Source of the DNA: Thermus caliditerrae | GTDB lineage: Bacteria; Deinococcota; Deinococci; Deinococcales; Thermaceae | NCBI RefSeq assembly: GCF_021462525.1 | Contig: NZ_JAKEDT010000005.1 | Coordinates: 23,086-87,085, forward strand | DNA: 64,000 bases | Reading direction: 5' to 3' | In this document: positions 27,643-36,486 of the stretch, in pieces | How the letters are laid out: each line of letters begins with the position of its first letter | Numbering within the stretch: the first letter of the stretch is position 1 | The notes under the pieces: generated by a model | The model's database searches: none | What the model was told of the DNA's origin: nothing | What the model saw: the letters and a program-made list of their open reading frames with translations, nothing else | Translations under genes and position numbers: made by a program

Positions 27643-27953
27643 AAGAGGGCCCCCAGGAGCATCCCTTCCCCCATGGCCGGAAGGTAGAGGAGGAACTCCC
27701 TCACGTCAAAGCGCAGGTAGAGGAGAAAGGGCCAAGGGGTGAGGGCCTAGGCCAGGCCGGGGTGGCCGTAACCTGCGGCTAAAAAGAGCCCTGCACCCAG
27801 GCCCTTGAGGTAGGTGAGCCATCCCGAGCCCAGCTCGTTTTGGTAGACGAACCAGAGGAGGTTGAGCCAGACCCCCAAGGCAGCAGGGGGAAGGCGGGTG
27901 CCCATCCGGAGGGCCAGGGCGAAGAGGAGGAGGAAGCCCAGGGCCTCAAGCAC
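27615..27953 (-). pseudogene. Membrane-protein gene interrupted by an in-frame TAG
   Basis: GTG at 27953 overlaps the end of the upstream kinase gene and opens a 68-residue hydrophobic protein ending at TAG 27747-27749. The same frame continues for 43 more codons with clearly membrane-protein composition (PWPFLLYLRFDVREFLLYLP, then LLGALFYLAG) to a second TAG at 27615. The whole looks like one protein of about 111 residues with a nonsense codon at position 69. It could be a pseudogene, a sequencing error or a shortened functional protein. Confidence 0.6.
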
Positions 27954-29376
27954 GGGCCACCTCCTGGCCCTGGGCCTCGAGGTAGGCCACCAGGACCTCC
28001 AGGGCCTTTTCCACCCCTTCGTCCAGGTCCTCGCCCGGGATCACGGGAATGCCCTCCTCCTGGGCCCAAAGGAGAAGGTGTTCCTGGATGAGGCGGATCT
28101 CGGGGAAGTGGGCCAGATACTTGTCCTGGGGGCGGGCGTGGCCCGTTTCCCGGTCGCGGAGGAGGAAGCGGTCCCGGTGCAGCTTCTCGTCCTGCAGGGC
28201 CACCAGCATGGGCACCGTGAGCACCTTGTCCCGGTAGGGGTGGTCCAGGTAGCGGGGCACCACGTGCACCCCCTCCAGGACGATGGAGGTGCCTTCCAGG
28301 GCGCTCCTCTCCTGGATGGCCCGGAGGCCCACCGCCACCCGGGCCACCTGGTCCAGATACCCCCGCAGGACCCGGGCCTCGTGGGTTTCCTCGGTGAAGA
28401 GTTCGGGCATCAGGGCCTTCCAAGCCTCAAAGGTGGAGAGGTGAAGGCTGGGCAGGAGGTCTTTGGAGAAGGAGGCGCGGAACACCTCCCGCACCGCATC
28501 GGAGGGGACGATGTGGGTGATGCCCAGGCGGTAGGCGAGGGCTGAGGCCAGGACGCTTTTGCCCACGCCGGTAACCCCCCCGATGAGGATGTGCACCGGC
28601 TTGGCGCTGCGCCGCAGGCGGCGCAGGAGGAGGTAGCGCCGGGCCGCCTCTTCCCCTGCTTCCTTGAGAAGGGCCTGGTGGACGCGCTCGCGCAACTCTG
28701 GACGGCGCACCACCCGCAGGCCCTCCTGCCGGAGCTGGGTTTCGATCTCCCGGGCCAGGCGGTAGGCCCCTTCGGGGGAGAGGCCGATCCCCATGAGGGA
28801 CTGGGCCAGGATGCCCTTGGAGAAGGGCATCCGGGGCTCCCCGCCTTCCTCCTCCACGAAAAGCTCCCCGGCAAAGGCCTGGCGTTCCAGGTAGCGACGC
28901 CCGGCGGGTTTGCCTTTGGCCTTGGCGACCTCCTCTGCCACCACCGCTTCCAGGCGCCGGGCGGCGATCTGCCGCACCCCTTTTTCCCGGAGGCGCTTTT
29001 CCACCTCCTTGGCCAGGGCGTGGGCCTCCTTCAGGGGCAGGCCGGCTTCCTCCAGGCTCCGGGCCAGAAGCCCCTTGGAGAAGGGGAGACGCTTTTTGCC
29101 CGCCAGCACCAGGATCTCCTCAAAGGGGAGGGTCTGCTGGGCCAGGCGCTCGGCTACCCTGCTCCCCAGGGCCCGGGCCACCTCCTCTAGAAAGACCCGC
29201 CGCAGGACCTTGGGGGACACCTCCTTCCGCCCTTCCTCCTTCAGCCGCTCCTCCACGGTGTGGGCCACGGACTGGGCGGCCTCGAGGGGCACGCCGAGGG
29301 GCAGAAGGGCCTCCACCAGAAGGCCTTTGGAGAGGGGCCACCGCCCTCGCCGGAGGCGCACGAAGACCTCACCCAT
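27946..29376 (-). CDS. 2-phosphoglycerate-kinase-like ATPase with three ATP-cone-like repeats
   Basis: 476 residues. The N-terminal 255 residues contain three similar units of about 85 residues, each with the pattern PxSKGLLxxSLxxxGLPxxxAxxLAxEVExRLRxxG (starts near residues 13, 97 and 184), resembling ATP-cone nucleotide-sensing domains. A P-loop kinase domain follows: GGVTGVGKS at 266-274, then DAVREVF and LEGVHVVPRYL. This arrangement is known for 2-phosphoglycerate kinases, which make 2,3-bisphosphoglycerate; substrate here is inferred. TATGAT lies eight bases before the ATG. Confidence 0.8.
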   Translation of the reverse strand: MGEVFVRLRRGRWPLSKGLLVEALLPLGVPLEAAQSVAHTVEERLKEEGRKEVSPKVLRRVFLEEVARALGSRVAERLAQQTLPFEEILVLAGKKRLPFSKGLLARSLEEAGLPLKEAHALAKEVEKRLREKGVRQIAARRLEAVVAEEVAKAKGKPAGRRYLERQAFAGELFVEEEGGEPRMPFSKGILAQSLMGIGLSPEGAYRLAREIETQLRQEGLRVVRRPELRERVHQALLKEAGEEAARRYLLLRRLRRSAKPVHILIGGVTGVGKSVLASALAYRLGITHIVPSDAVREVFRASFSKDLLPSLHLSTFEAWKALMPELFTEETHEARVLRGYLDQVARVAVGLRAIQERSALEGTSIVLEGVHVVPRYLDHPYRDKVLTVPMLVALQDEKLHRDRFLLRDRETGHARPQDKYLAHFPEIRLIQEHLLLWAQEEGIPVIPGEDLDEGVEKALEVLVAYLEAQGQEVARA

Positions 29377-29417
29377 TGCTTGGCATCATAGCACTTTTCC
29401 CTTGGGAAAGGGCTTTC

Positions 29418-29447
29418 TTGACAGGCTTTTGCCGCGCGTGCTACCAT
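29418..29447 (+). promoter_or_regulatory. Promoter of tRNA-Cys/tRNA-Val
   Basis: Consensus TTGACA (29418-29423), 18-base spacer, TACCAT (29442-29447), ending 12 bases before tRNA-Cys. Confidence 0.75.
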
Positions 29448-29459
29448 ACCTTACGGCTT

Positions 29460-29534
<75 letters not shown>

Positions 29535-29541
29535 AGAACGC

Positions 29542-29618
29542 GGGCGCGTAGCTCAGGTGGCCAGAGCACTACCTTGACACGGTAGGGGTCGGTGGTTCAA
29601 GTCCACTCGCGCCCACCA
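29542..29618 (+). tRNA. tRNA-Val (GAC anticodon)
   Basis: Acceptor GGGCGCG/CGCGCCC, D-stem GCTC/GAGC, anticodon stem CTACC/GGTAG with loop TTGACAC (anticodon GAC), T-arm GTGG TTCAAGT CCAC. CCA is encoded. Seven bases after tRNA-Cys. Confidence 0.95.
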
Positions 29619-29623
29619 GCTTT

Positions 29624-29647
29624 CCCGGGGAAAGACCCCGGGGTTTT
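29624..29647 (+). terminator. Terminator of the tRNA-Cys/Val transcript
   Basis: CCCGGGG (29624-29630) pairs with CCCCGGG (29636-29642) around AAAGA, followed by TTTTGCTTT. The tail runs directly into the TATACT box of the next gene. Confidence 0.8.
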
Positions 29648-29651
29648 GCTT

Positions 29652-29657
29652 TATACT
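29652..29657 (+). promoter_or_regulatory. Leaderless -10 box of the 129-residue gene
   Basis: TATACT six bases before the ATG at 29664, within the tail of the tRNA terminator. Confidence 0.55.
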
Positions 29658-29663
29658 CAGGCC

Positions 29664-30049
<386 letters not shown>

Positions 30050-30053
<4 letters not shown>

Positions 30054-30448
30054 ACCTTGGCGATGGTGCCCTGGCCCAAGGCCACCAGCTTGGGCTCGGG
30101 TTCCTCGCTGTAGACCTCGCCCTGGACCACGGCCAGGCGCTTGTCGGCTTGGACCACCCGCCCACGGGCCAAAAGCCGCCGGCCTTTGGCGGGGCGGAGA
30201 AAGTTCACCTTGAACTCCACGGTGAGGACCTCGGGCCCAAACACCATGCCCCCGGCGAAGGTGAGGGCGTTGTCCAAAAGGGCGGCGATCACCCCGCCCT
30301 GCACCACACCCAGGTGTTGGTAAAACTCGGGGCGCACCGGGAGGGCAAGCTCCACCTCTTCTTCCCCAGCCGAGAGGAGCTCCATCCCCAGGTGCTGGCT
30401 GAAGGGCTGGGCTTTGAGCACCTCTTGCGCCAAAGCGGTCCGGTCCAT
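30050..30448 (-). CDS. PaaI-family hotdog thioesterase
   Basis: 132-residue hotdog-fold protein. YQHLGVVQGGVIAALLDNA is the family helix and turn (HGG-like motif altered to QGG, with the catalytic Asp in LLDNA), followed by VEFKVNFLRPAKG. Hydrolyses acyl-CoA thioesters; phenylacetate-type substrates are possible but unproven. AAGGAGAAGCC precedes the ATG. It ends the long minus-strand run that starts at aceB, after hemW. Confidence 0.87.
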
Positions 30449-30466
30449 GGCTTCTCCTTGTCCAGG

Positions 30467-31591
30467 TCAAAGCTTACCCTGGGTTTCCAGGGGTTCCAAG
30501 GCCTCCCAAAGCTTCAGCACCACCCCGTGGAGCAAGGGGAAGGCCTTGCGGGTGGGCTTCAGGCGGTGGCCTTCCACCTCCAGGTAGCCCTCTTGGGCCA
30601 AGCTCCTGGCGGAGCCTTCCAGGAGGGGCCAGAGGGAAAGGCCCGCGCGCCTTTCCACCTCGGCCACGTCCAACCCTTCCCGCAGGCGCAGCCCCAGCAT
30701 GAGGCTCTCCTTGGCGTGCTCTAGGGGGGAGATGGTTTCTTCCCTGGGCGCTTCCCCGAAAAGCCAGCGGGGGAGGGGGGGGTGGGTGCGCCGGAAGGCG
30801 TAGGCCGAACCCCCGCCCGGGTACTGGCCCGTGGCCCCAGGGCCCAGGGCCAGCCAGAAGCCGTTTTGCCAGTAGACCTGGTTGTGCCTGGCCTCTTCCC
30901 CGGGCCTGGCGAAGTTGGAGACCTCGTAGCGCAGAAGACCGGCTTCTCCCAGGACTTCCTCCGCCCGCTCTATGGCCCAGGCCTCCCGCTCGGGGTCCTC
31001 CTTCAGGCCCATAAGGGCGAAGGGGGTGCCCCGTTCCACCTGCAGGGTGTAGGCGGACACGTGCCCCACCCCCAAGGCGGCGGCCTCGGCCAGGTCCTGT
31101 TCCACGTCCTGCATGGGCAGGCCCAGGATGAGGTCTAGGGAAACCCGGAAGCCCCCCTCCAAGGCCAGCTCCACCGCCTTTAGGGCCCCCTTGCGCCCAT
31201 GGGCCCGGCCCAGAAACTTGAGTACGCCCTCTTGGAAGCTTTGGACCCCCAAGGAGAGGCGGTTGACGCCGAGGTCCTTGAGAAGGGCAAGCCTTTCCCG
31301 GTTGAGGGTGCCGGGGTTGGCCTCGAGGGTCACCTCTGCCCCCCGTTCCAGCCTCCAGGGTAGGGCCTGGAAGAGGGCCAAAAGCTCCCGGTCCCGCAGG
31401 AAACTTGGGGTGCCGCCGCCCAGGTAGAGGGTGGCGAGGGGCTCAGGATGGCTTAGGTAAAGCCCTTGGGCTTCTTCCCTCAGGCGCTTCAGGTAGGCTT
31501 CCACCCAGCCTGGGGCCCGGCGCACCACGTGGAAGTCGCAGTAGGGGCATAGGGTGGGGCAGAAGGGGACGTGGACGTAGAGGCTAGCCAT
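30467..31591 (-). CDS. hemW: HemW-like radical SAM protein
   Basis: 374-residue radical SAM protein of the coproporphyrinogen-dehydrogenase-like group. CPTLCPYC (CxxxCxxC with the extra aromatic) binds the 4Fe-4S cluster, YLGGGTPSFL is typical, and the C-terminal HemN-like domain follows. The short N-terminus without the HemN extension suits HemW, a heme chaperone, rather than oxygen-independent CPO. Its ATG overlaps the upstream HEPN gene by eight bases. Confidence 0.88.
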   Translation of the reverse strand: MASLYVHVPFCPTLCPYCDFHVVRRAPGWVEAYLKRLREEAQGLYLSHPEPLATLYLGGGTPSFLRDRELLALFQALPWRLERGAEVTLEANPGTLNRERLALLKDLGVNRLSLGVQSFQEGVLKFLGRAHGRKGALKAVELALEGGFRVSLDLILGLPMQDVEQDLAEAAALGVGHVSAYTLQVERGTPFALMGLKEDPEREAWAIERAEEVLGEAGLLRYEVSNFARPGEEARHNQVYWQNGFWLALGPGATGQYPGGGSAYAFRRTHPPLPRWLFGEAPREETISPLEHAKESLMLGLRLREGLDVAEVERRAGLSLWPLLEGSARSLAQEGYLEVEGHRLKPTRKAFPLLHGVVLKLWEALEPLETQGKL

Positions 31592-31979
31592 GGCCTTGGG
31601 ACAGGAGGGCTTCCACCCAGGCCACCACCCGCCTGGCCAGCGCTAGGGCCTCTTCCCATTCCTCCCGGGTGAGCTCGGGAAGCCCCGCGGGGTAGCGGCC
31701 CCTGAGGGTGTACTCCATGAGGAGGGTGGCCTCCTTTATGGCCTCGGGAATAGGGAGGCCTGTGCTCTCCAGAAGTTCCAGGAGGTAGTCCAGATTATGG
31801 GTTTTGGGGAAGGGAACGCCCTTGTCCACGAGGAGAGCCTTTAGGGCTTTCTCCGCCGCCTGCTCCGCCAGGAAGGCGGAGGGCTCGAACAGGGCTTCTT
31901 TAGGCGTTTGGGTGGCGTAGGCCAGATCGCTTCGGGCAAGGCGTAGCCAGGACCAGGGGTCTGTGGGTTCAAGCGGCAT
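31584..31979 (-). CDS. HEPN-domain protein (partner of MNT nucleotidyltransferase)
   Basis: 131-residue all-helical HEPN domain: FLAEQAAEKALKALLVDKG followed by PKTHNLDYLLELL is the family core. The RNase-type Rx4-6H motif is not obvious, so it may be regulatory or use a variant site. It overlaps the MNT gene upstream by 11 bases and hemW downstream by eight. HEPN/MNT pairs are type VII-like toxin-antitoxin modules in which MNT adenylylates HEPN. Sequence here is less GC-rich than its neighbours. Confidence 0.88.
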   Translation of the reverse strand: MPLEPTDPWSWLRLARSDLAYATQTPKEALFEPSAFLAEQAAEKALKALLVDKGVPFPKTHNLDYLLELLESTGLPIPEAIKEATLLMEYTLRGRYPAGLPELTREEWEEALALARRVVAWVEALLSQGHG

Positions 31980-32286
31980 AAAGGGTTCTCCCCTCCCTTA
32001 GGGCTTGGGGATAGATGGTCATCCAAGCATCCTTGTACTTTTCTAGATCCTCTGGATGGGCTACCACCAGGTCCACGGCAAAACCCTTACGTACCTTGGC
32101 TAGGGCAAGGTAAAGGCACCGCGCCGCCGAGCGTTTATCCACTTCCCTAGGCAACACCACGAGAAGGTCGTAGTCGCTCTCCGGGCGGGCCTCTCCCCGG
32201 GCCCGGCTGCCGAAAAGGATGATCTTCTGGGCCGGTACGGTTTTGAGGATGGCCTCGAGGACCGGGGCCAGCTCCGGGTACTCCAC
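31969..32286 (-). CDS. MNT-domain minimal nucleotidyltransferase
   Basis: 105 residues. The nucleotidyltransferase signature GSRARGEARPESDYDLLV has Gly26-Ser27 and metal-binding Asp38 and Asp40, with a third Asp72 (AVDLVV). Likely antitoxin or modifier of the adjacent HEPN protein. GTG start with TAGACT six bases upstream, overlapping the stop of the glycerate kinase gene; so the module has its own promoter within the operon. Codon choice is less GC-biased than in flanking genes. Confidence 0.9.
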   Translation of the reverse strand: MEYPELAPVLEAILKTVPAQKIILFGSRARGEARPESDYDLLVVLPREVDKRSAARCLYLALAKVRKGFAVDLVVAHPEDLEKYKDAWMTIYPQALREGRTLYAA

Positions 32287-32290
32287 CCCT

Positions 32291-33511
32291 TTAGTCTACA
32301 AAGAGGAGGCGGAAGTCGTTGAGGTTGGTGCCGGTGGGACCGGTCTTCAGGAGGGTACCCGCCTCCTGGAAAAAGCCCAGGCTGTTGTTCTCCGCCAGGA
32401 AGGGCCTGGGGTCTAGGCCCAGCTCCCAGACCTCCGGGGTGAGGAGGGCCCCCGCCGCGCCCGAGGGCCCGTCCAGCCCGTCGGAGTCTGCGGCCAGGGC
32501 GTAAAGGGGCCTTTGCAGGTGGGCGTAAAGGGCCAGGAGGAACTCCAGGTTCCTTCCCCCGAGGCCCCTTCCCTCCACCCGCACCTGGGCCTCGCCGCCG
32601 GAGAGGAGGAAAAGGGGCTTTCGGAAGGGCACCCCGTGGGCGCGGATGGTTTCCAAAAGCTCCGCGTGGAAGCGGGCCAGGGCCCGGGCCTCGCCGCCGA
32701 AGCGGTCGGAGAGGATCACCGCCCGGTAGCCTTGCCGCCTTAAGAACCCCTGGGCGGCCTTCAGGAGGTCCAGGTTGCGCCCGGCCATCCGCCAGGAAAG
32801 CCGCCTTAGGGCGGGGTGGCCGGGCTTGAGGGTTTCCGGAAGCTCCCCCTTAGCCCCCCGCTCCAGCACCCGCCGGGCCCCCTCGAGGCCCAGGCGGTAG
32901 CGGTCCAGGATGGCCAAGGCGTCGGCGTAGGTGGTGGGGTCGGGGTGGAAGGGCCCGGAGGCGATGACGCTGGGGTCGTCCCCCGGCACGTCGGAGAGGA
33001 GGAGGGCGTGGACCCTGGCCCTGGTGGCCAGGAGGAGCCTTCCTCCCTTGATCCGGGAGAGGTGCTTGCGCACGGCGTTGACCTCCCCGATGCTGGCCCC
33101 GCTTCGGAGGAGGCCTTGGGTGAGGGCTTGCTTTTCCTCTAGGGAGATCCCCAGGGGCAGGCACCAAAGGGCGCTTCCCCCGCCCGAGACCAGGGCCAGG
33201 ATCCGGGCCTTGGGGGAAAGCCCCTGGAGGAGTTCCAGGACCTCCTGGGCCGCCCTTAGGCTTTCCCCATCGGGCAGGGGATGTCCGGCGAAGACCGCCC
33301 TCAGGCCCAGGGCGCCTTGGCCCTTGGGCAGGGTGAGGTGGTAGGGCACCTCCCCGTAGCGGTCCAAGGCGGCCTTCAGCATGGAAGCCGCCCCCTTGCC
33401 CACCGCCAGGACCAGGTCCGGCTTCCAGGGAGGGAGGGCCCTTTGCGTGAGGCGGTAGGGGTGGGCGGTTTGCAGGGCCTCGAGGAAGGCGGCCTCTAGA
33501 AGCTCCTTCAT
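32291..33511 (-). CDS. Glycerate 2-kinase (GckA/MOFRL type)
   Basis: 406 residues with the DUF4147 and MOFRL domains of D-glycerate 2-kinases: AVGKGAASMLKAA near the N-terminus, VSGGGSALWCLP, VNAVRKHLSRIKGG, SDVPGDDPSVIASGP and C-terminal GTDGLDGPS-like ADSDGLDGPSGAAGA. Phosphorylates glycerate to 2-phosphoglycerate, feeding glycolysis or gluconeogenesis. ATG overlaps the stop of the VapC-type gene (ATGA). Together with glcDEF and malate synthase it points to C2/C3 acid assimilation. Confidence 0.93.
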   Translation of the reverse strand: MKELLEAAFLEALQTAHPYRLTQRALPPWKPDLVLAVGKGAASMLKAALDRYGEVPYHLTLPKGQGALGLRAVFAGHPLPDGESLRAAQEVLELLQGLSPKARILALVSGGGSALWCLPLGISLEEKQALTQGLLRSGASIGEVNAVRKHLSRIKGGRLLLATRARVHALLLSDVPGDDPSVIASGPFHPDPTTYADALAILDRYRLGLEGARRVLERGAKGELPETLKPGHPALRRLSWRMAGRNLDLLKAAQGFLRRQGYRAVILSDRFGGEARALARFHAELLETIRAHGVPFRKPLFLLSGGEAQVRVEGRGLGGRNLEFLLALYAHLQRPLYALAADSDGLDGPSGAAGALLTPEVWELGLDPRPFLAENNSLGFFQEAGTLLKTGPTGTNLNDFRLLFVD

Positions 33512-33894
33512 CCCTTCCCCAGGTCGGTTTTGCGGAAGTCCTCCCCTTTATAGAGCAGGGGTTCCCCCTCGACCCGAGCCACGGCGTAGCTCAGGCAGTC
33601 CCCGAGGTTGAGCCCGGCGGGGTGGCGGCCCTTGCCGTAGCGGGCGTAGGCTCTCACCGCTTCCCGGTAGTGCTCCTTGGTAAAGGGCAGGACCTCGAGG
33701 CCTAGCTCCTCCACCAATCTCTCCACCAGATGGGCCCGCTCAAAGCCCACCCGGTGGCCAAAGGCCACCGCGGTTTCCACCAACGTGGGCGCACCCACGG
33801 TGGTTTTGGGAGCCTCCTGGATGGCTTGGAGAAAGGCCTCGTACCCCTCTTCTTGGAAGAGGATGGCCAGGAGGACGGAGGAATCCACCACCAT
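33508..33894 (-). CDS. PIN-domain toxin, VapC type
   Basis: 128-residue PIN ribonuclease. Metal-binding acids: Asp4 (VVDSSV), Glu40 (TLVETAVAF), Asp99 (NLGDCLSYA) and Asp119 (KGEDF), the complete set. The ATG directly follows the antitoxin stop, and its own stop overlaps the glycerate kinase ATG, so toxin and kinase translation are linked. Second VapBC in the window, not closely similar to the first. Confidence 0.9.
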   Translation of the reverse strand: MVVDSSVLLAILFQEEGYEAFLQAIQEAPKTTVGAPTLVETAVAFGHRVGFERAHLVERLVEELGLEVLPFTKEHYREAVRAYARYGKGRHPAGLNLGDCLSYAVARVEGEPLLYKGEDFRKTDLGKG

Positions 33895-34140
33895 CTACCC
33901 CTCCCAGAGCTCGTCCATCTCCTCCTTGCTGACCCCCCTTCCCAAGAGCTCAGGAGGGATTTGGGGCCACACCTCCTCCTCCAGAAAGCGAAGTACCCGA
34001 TCGGAGCGCCGCTTACGGGTCAGCTCGGCCAGGCGGAGCTCCAAGGCTTTGCGCACCGCCTCGGTCTTGGTTTCGCCGGTCAGGCGGGCCACCTCGCTGG
34101 CCAAACGCTCCACTTCCCGGTTGCGGATGGTGAGAGGCAT
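33895..34140 (-). CDS. VapB-family antitoxin (Rv0623-like)
   Basis: 81-residue antitoxin. The N-terminus PLTIRNREVERLASEVARLTGETKTEAVRKALELRL (in part) is the ribbon-helix-helix domain of PSK/VapB antitoxins, with a C-terminal acidic part that should bind VapC. TATGCT six bases before the ATG suggests a leaderless promoter inside the glc run, probably autorepressed. Confidence 0.9.
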   Translation of the reverse strand: MPLTIRNREVERLASEVARLTGETKTEAVRKALELRLAELTRKRRSDRVLRFLEEEVWPQIPPELLGRGVSKEEMDELWEG

Positions 34141-34172
34141 AGTTTCAGCATAGATGCCCGATTTTCATTACG

Positions 34173-35435
34173 TCAATCCACGGGGTCCTTTCCGTCATAG
34201 AGCAACTCCAGGAGCTCCGCGGTGTGCAGCACGGGGATGCCCTGGTCCAGGTAGGCCCGGATCTGGGTGAGGCAGCCGATGTTGCCCGTGACCACCAGGT
34301 CGGGCTCGGTGGCCTTCAGGTTCTCCGCTTTTCTCCGGCCCAGGGCCTCGGCGATCTCCGGCTGGAAGAGGTTGTAGGTGCCGGCGCTGCCGCAGCAGAT
34401 CTCCCATTCCCTGGGCTCCAGCACCTCCACCCCCGCCGCCTTCAGGAGGCGCCTTGGGGGTTCCCGCACCCCTTGGGCGTGGGCCAGGTGGCAGGCGTCG
34501 TGGTAGGCCACCCGCAAGGGGCGTTTGGGGGGCGGGGGCGGCAGGAAGCCCAGCTCGTCCAGGAGGACGGTCAGGTCCTTGACCTTGGCGGCCAAGGCCT
34601 TGGCCTCCTCCTCCTCGGGCTCACCCAGGAAGAGGAGGGGATATTCCTTCATCCCCGAGCCGCATCCGGCGGCGTTGGTGACCACGAAGTCCACGTCCCG
34701 GAAGACCTGCAGGTTCTGCCGGGCGAGGCGCTTCGCCCCCTCCTTGTCCCCGGCGTGCAGGTTCAGGGCCCCGCAGCAGACCTGCTCCTTGGCCGCCACC
34801 ACCTCTACCCCGTTTTCCTGGAGCACCCGGATGGTGGCCCGGTTGATGGAGGGCCTGAGGACCTGCTGGGCGCACCCTAGGAGGATCCCCACCCTGGCCC
34901 GCCTTTCCCCCTTGGCGGGGTAGACCTCCTGGTAGGTTTCCTTTTCGGGCAAGCGGTCGGGGAGGAGGGCCAGGGGGGCTTTCAGGGGTTTGGGCAGGGG
35001 CAGGGGCTTCAGGAGGGGCTTGAGGCGCACCCCAAGCTCCGCTAAGGGCCGGAAGCGCTCCGGGTATGGGAGGGTGCGGAGAAGCCCCAAGCGGTAGACC
35101 CGCTCCAGGGGGTAGCGGTGGCGCTCCTTCTCGGTGTGGAGGCGGAAGGTGGCGATCAGCTCGCCGTAGGGAACGCCGCTGGGGCAGGCGGTGACGCAGG
35201 CCTGGCAGGCCAGGCAGCGGTCGAGGTAAGGGAGGGCTTCCTCCAGGGGGAGGCTTCCCTCCAGCACCTCCTTCATGAGGAAGATGCGCCCCCGGGGGGA
35301 GTCCATCTCCTCCTGCAGGACCAGGTAGGTGGGGCAGGTGGGGAGGCAGAAGCCGCAGTGGACGCAGGCCTCGATGGCGTGGGCCATCACCTCCCCTTCC
35401 TTGCCCAGCGTTTCCACGGGGATCCGGTGTTGCAT
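34173..35435 (-). CDS. glcF: Glycolate oxidase iron-sulfur subunit GlcF
   Basis: 420 residues with two 4Fe-4S motifs, CVHCGFCLPTCPTY and CLACQACVTACPSG, and two CCG domains (CCGALNLHAGD...; ICCGSAGTYNL). Accepts electrons from GlcD/GlcE during oxidation of glycolate to glyoxylate and passes them to the membrane quinone pool. GGGTGAG precedes the ATG. Five bases from the glcE stop. Confidence 0.95.
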   Translation of the reverse strand: MQHRIPVETLGKEGEVMAHAIEACVHCGFCLPTCPTYLVLQEEMDSPRGRIFLMKEVLEGSLPLEEALPYLDRCLACQACVTACPSGVPYGELIATFRLHTEKERHRYPLERVYRLGLLRTLPYPERFRPLAELGVRLKPLLKPLPLPKPLKAPLALLPDRLPEKETYQEVYPAKGERRARVGILLGCAQQVLRPSINRATIRVLQENGVEVVAAKEQVCCGALNLHAGDKEGAKRLARQNLQVFRDVDFVVTNAAGCGSGMKEYPLLFLGEPEEEEAKALAAKVKDLTVLLDELGFLPPPPPKRPLRVAYHDACHLAHAQGVREPPRRLLKAAGVEVLEPREWEICCGSAGTYNLFQPEIAEALGRRKAENLKATEPDLVVTGNIGCLTQIRAYLDQGIPVLHTAELLELLYDGKDPVD

Positions 35436-35439
35436 GCTC

Positions 35440-36486
35440 TCACCCTAAGGGAAAGCGGCCTTTGGGGTCCAGGGCCCCTTTGACCTTGCGGAAAAAGGCC
35501 TCGGGTGGGGGTGGGAAAAGGGCCTCCTCGGCACCCTTCAGGACCAGGTGGGGAATCCCCGCCCGCCTCAGGGCGTGGAGCCCTTCGGGTTCCAGGCCGA
35601 CATAGAGGAGCTCCCCCCCCGCCATGTACCGCCTAGGCCCCAGGGGTAGACCCTCGAGGGTGGGGATGAGGTCCAGGCGGGAGGGCACCTTGGCCCAGAC
35701 GGGGCTTCCCTCCAGGAAGGAGAGGTCCCGCACCCCTTCCCAGTGGGCCTCGTCCTCATGGAGGACCTCCCCTTCCCGCCCCAAAAGCTCCTGGAGCCGC
35801 TTTAGGCGCCTTTCCAGGCTCCCGGGAAACCCCCCCAGGCGGACTTCCAAGGTGGCGGGAGGGAGGAGGTCCAGGGCCAGGAGGTCCAAGGGTAGGCCCC
35901 GAAGGCGCTCCAGGGCGGCCATGGCCTTTTCCAAGCCGCCCAAGGCCACCCGAAGCGTCGCCGTGGCCCTGGGGTGGGGGAAGACCTTGAAGGAGAGCTC
36001 CACCATGACCCCAAAAGCCCCCAAGGAGCCAACCATGAGGCGGTGGAAGGGGAAGCCGGCGGCGTTTTTCACCACCTTGCCCCCGCCCCGCACCACCCTT
36101 CCTTCCCCATCCACGAAGCGCACCCCCAGAATGAAGTCCCTCAGGCCCCCAAACCGTTCCCGCATGGGGCCGGAAAGCCCCGCGGCCACCGTGCCCCCCA
36201 AAGTAGCCCCCTTCCCCGCCAGGGGCGGGTGGAAGGGCAGGTACTGGCCGTGGGCCCGCAAGGCGGCCTCCACCTCCTCTACCGGGGTGCCCGCGTAGGC
36301 GGTGAAGACAAACTCCTCGGGCTCGTACTCCAGGATGCCCTTGAGCCCCGAGAGGTCCAAGGCCACCTCCCCCTCCCGGGGGGTGGAGAGGGCCGGTTTG
36401 GTCCCGCTTCCCCTGGGGCGCAGGCGGGGGTGGAGGCGCACCGCCTCCTGCACCTCCGCTAAGCTGGTGGCGCGAAGCTCAGCCAT
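35440..36486 (-). CDS. glcE: Glycolate oxidase FAD-binding subunit GlcE
   Basis: 348-residue PCMH-type FAD-binding protein: GTKPALSTP, then [21 protein letters not shown] and [20 protein letters not shown], which contact FAD. Shorter than GlcD and lacking its long C-terminal cap, as expected for GlcE. Overlaps glcD by eight bases, supporting coupled synthesis of the three-subunit enzyme. Confidence 0.93.
   Translation of the reverse strand: MAELRATSLAEVQEAVRLHPRLRPRGSGTKPALSTPREGEVALDLSGLKGILEYEPEEFVFTAYAGTPVEEVEAALRAHGQYLPFHPPLAGKGATLGGTVAAGLSGPMRERFGGLRDFILGVRFVDGEGRVVRGGGKVVKNAAGFPFHRLMVGSLGAFGVMVELSFKVFPHPRATATLRVALGGLEKAMAALERLRGLPLDLLALDLLPPATLEVRLGGFPGSLERRLKRLQELLGREGEVLHEDEAHWEGVRDLSFLEGSPVWAKVPSRLDLIPTLEGLPLGPRRYMAGGELLYVGLEPEGLHALRRAGIPHLVLKGAEEALFPPPPEAFFRKVKGALDPKGRFPLG

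Noticed and set aside
28591-29190. 199-codon plus-strand frame opposite the triple ATP-cone kinase
   Set aside because: Antisense shadow without start signals; the repeats and P-loop are on the minus strand.
31584-34140. The toxin-antitoxin cluster as a larger genomic island or prophage remnant
   Set aside because: No integrase, transposase, flanking repeats or tRNA junction; housekeeping genes lie on both sides and between the modules.
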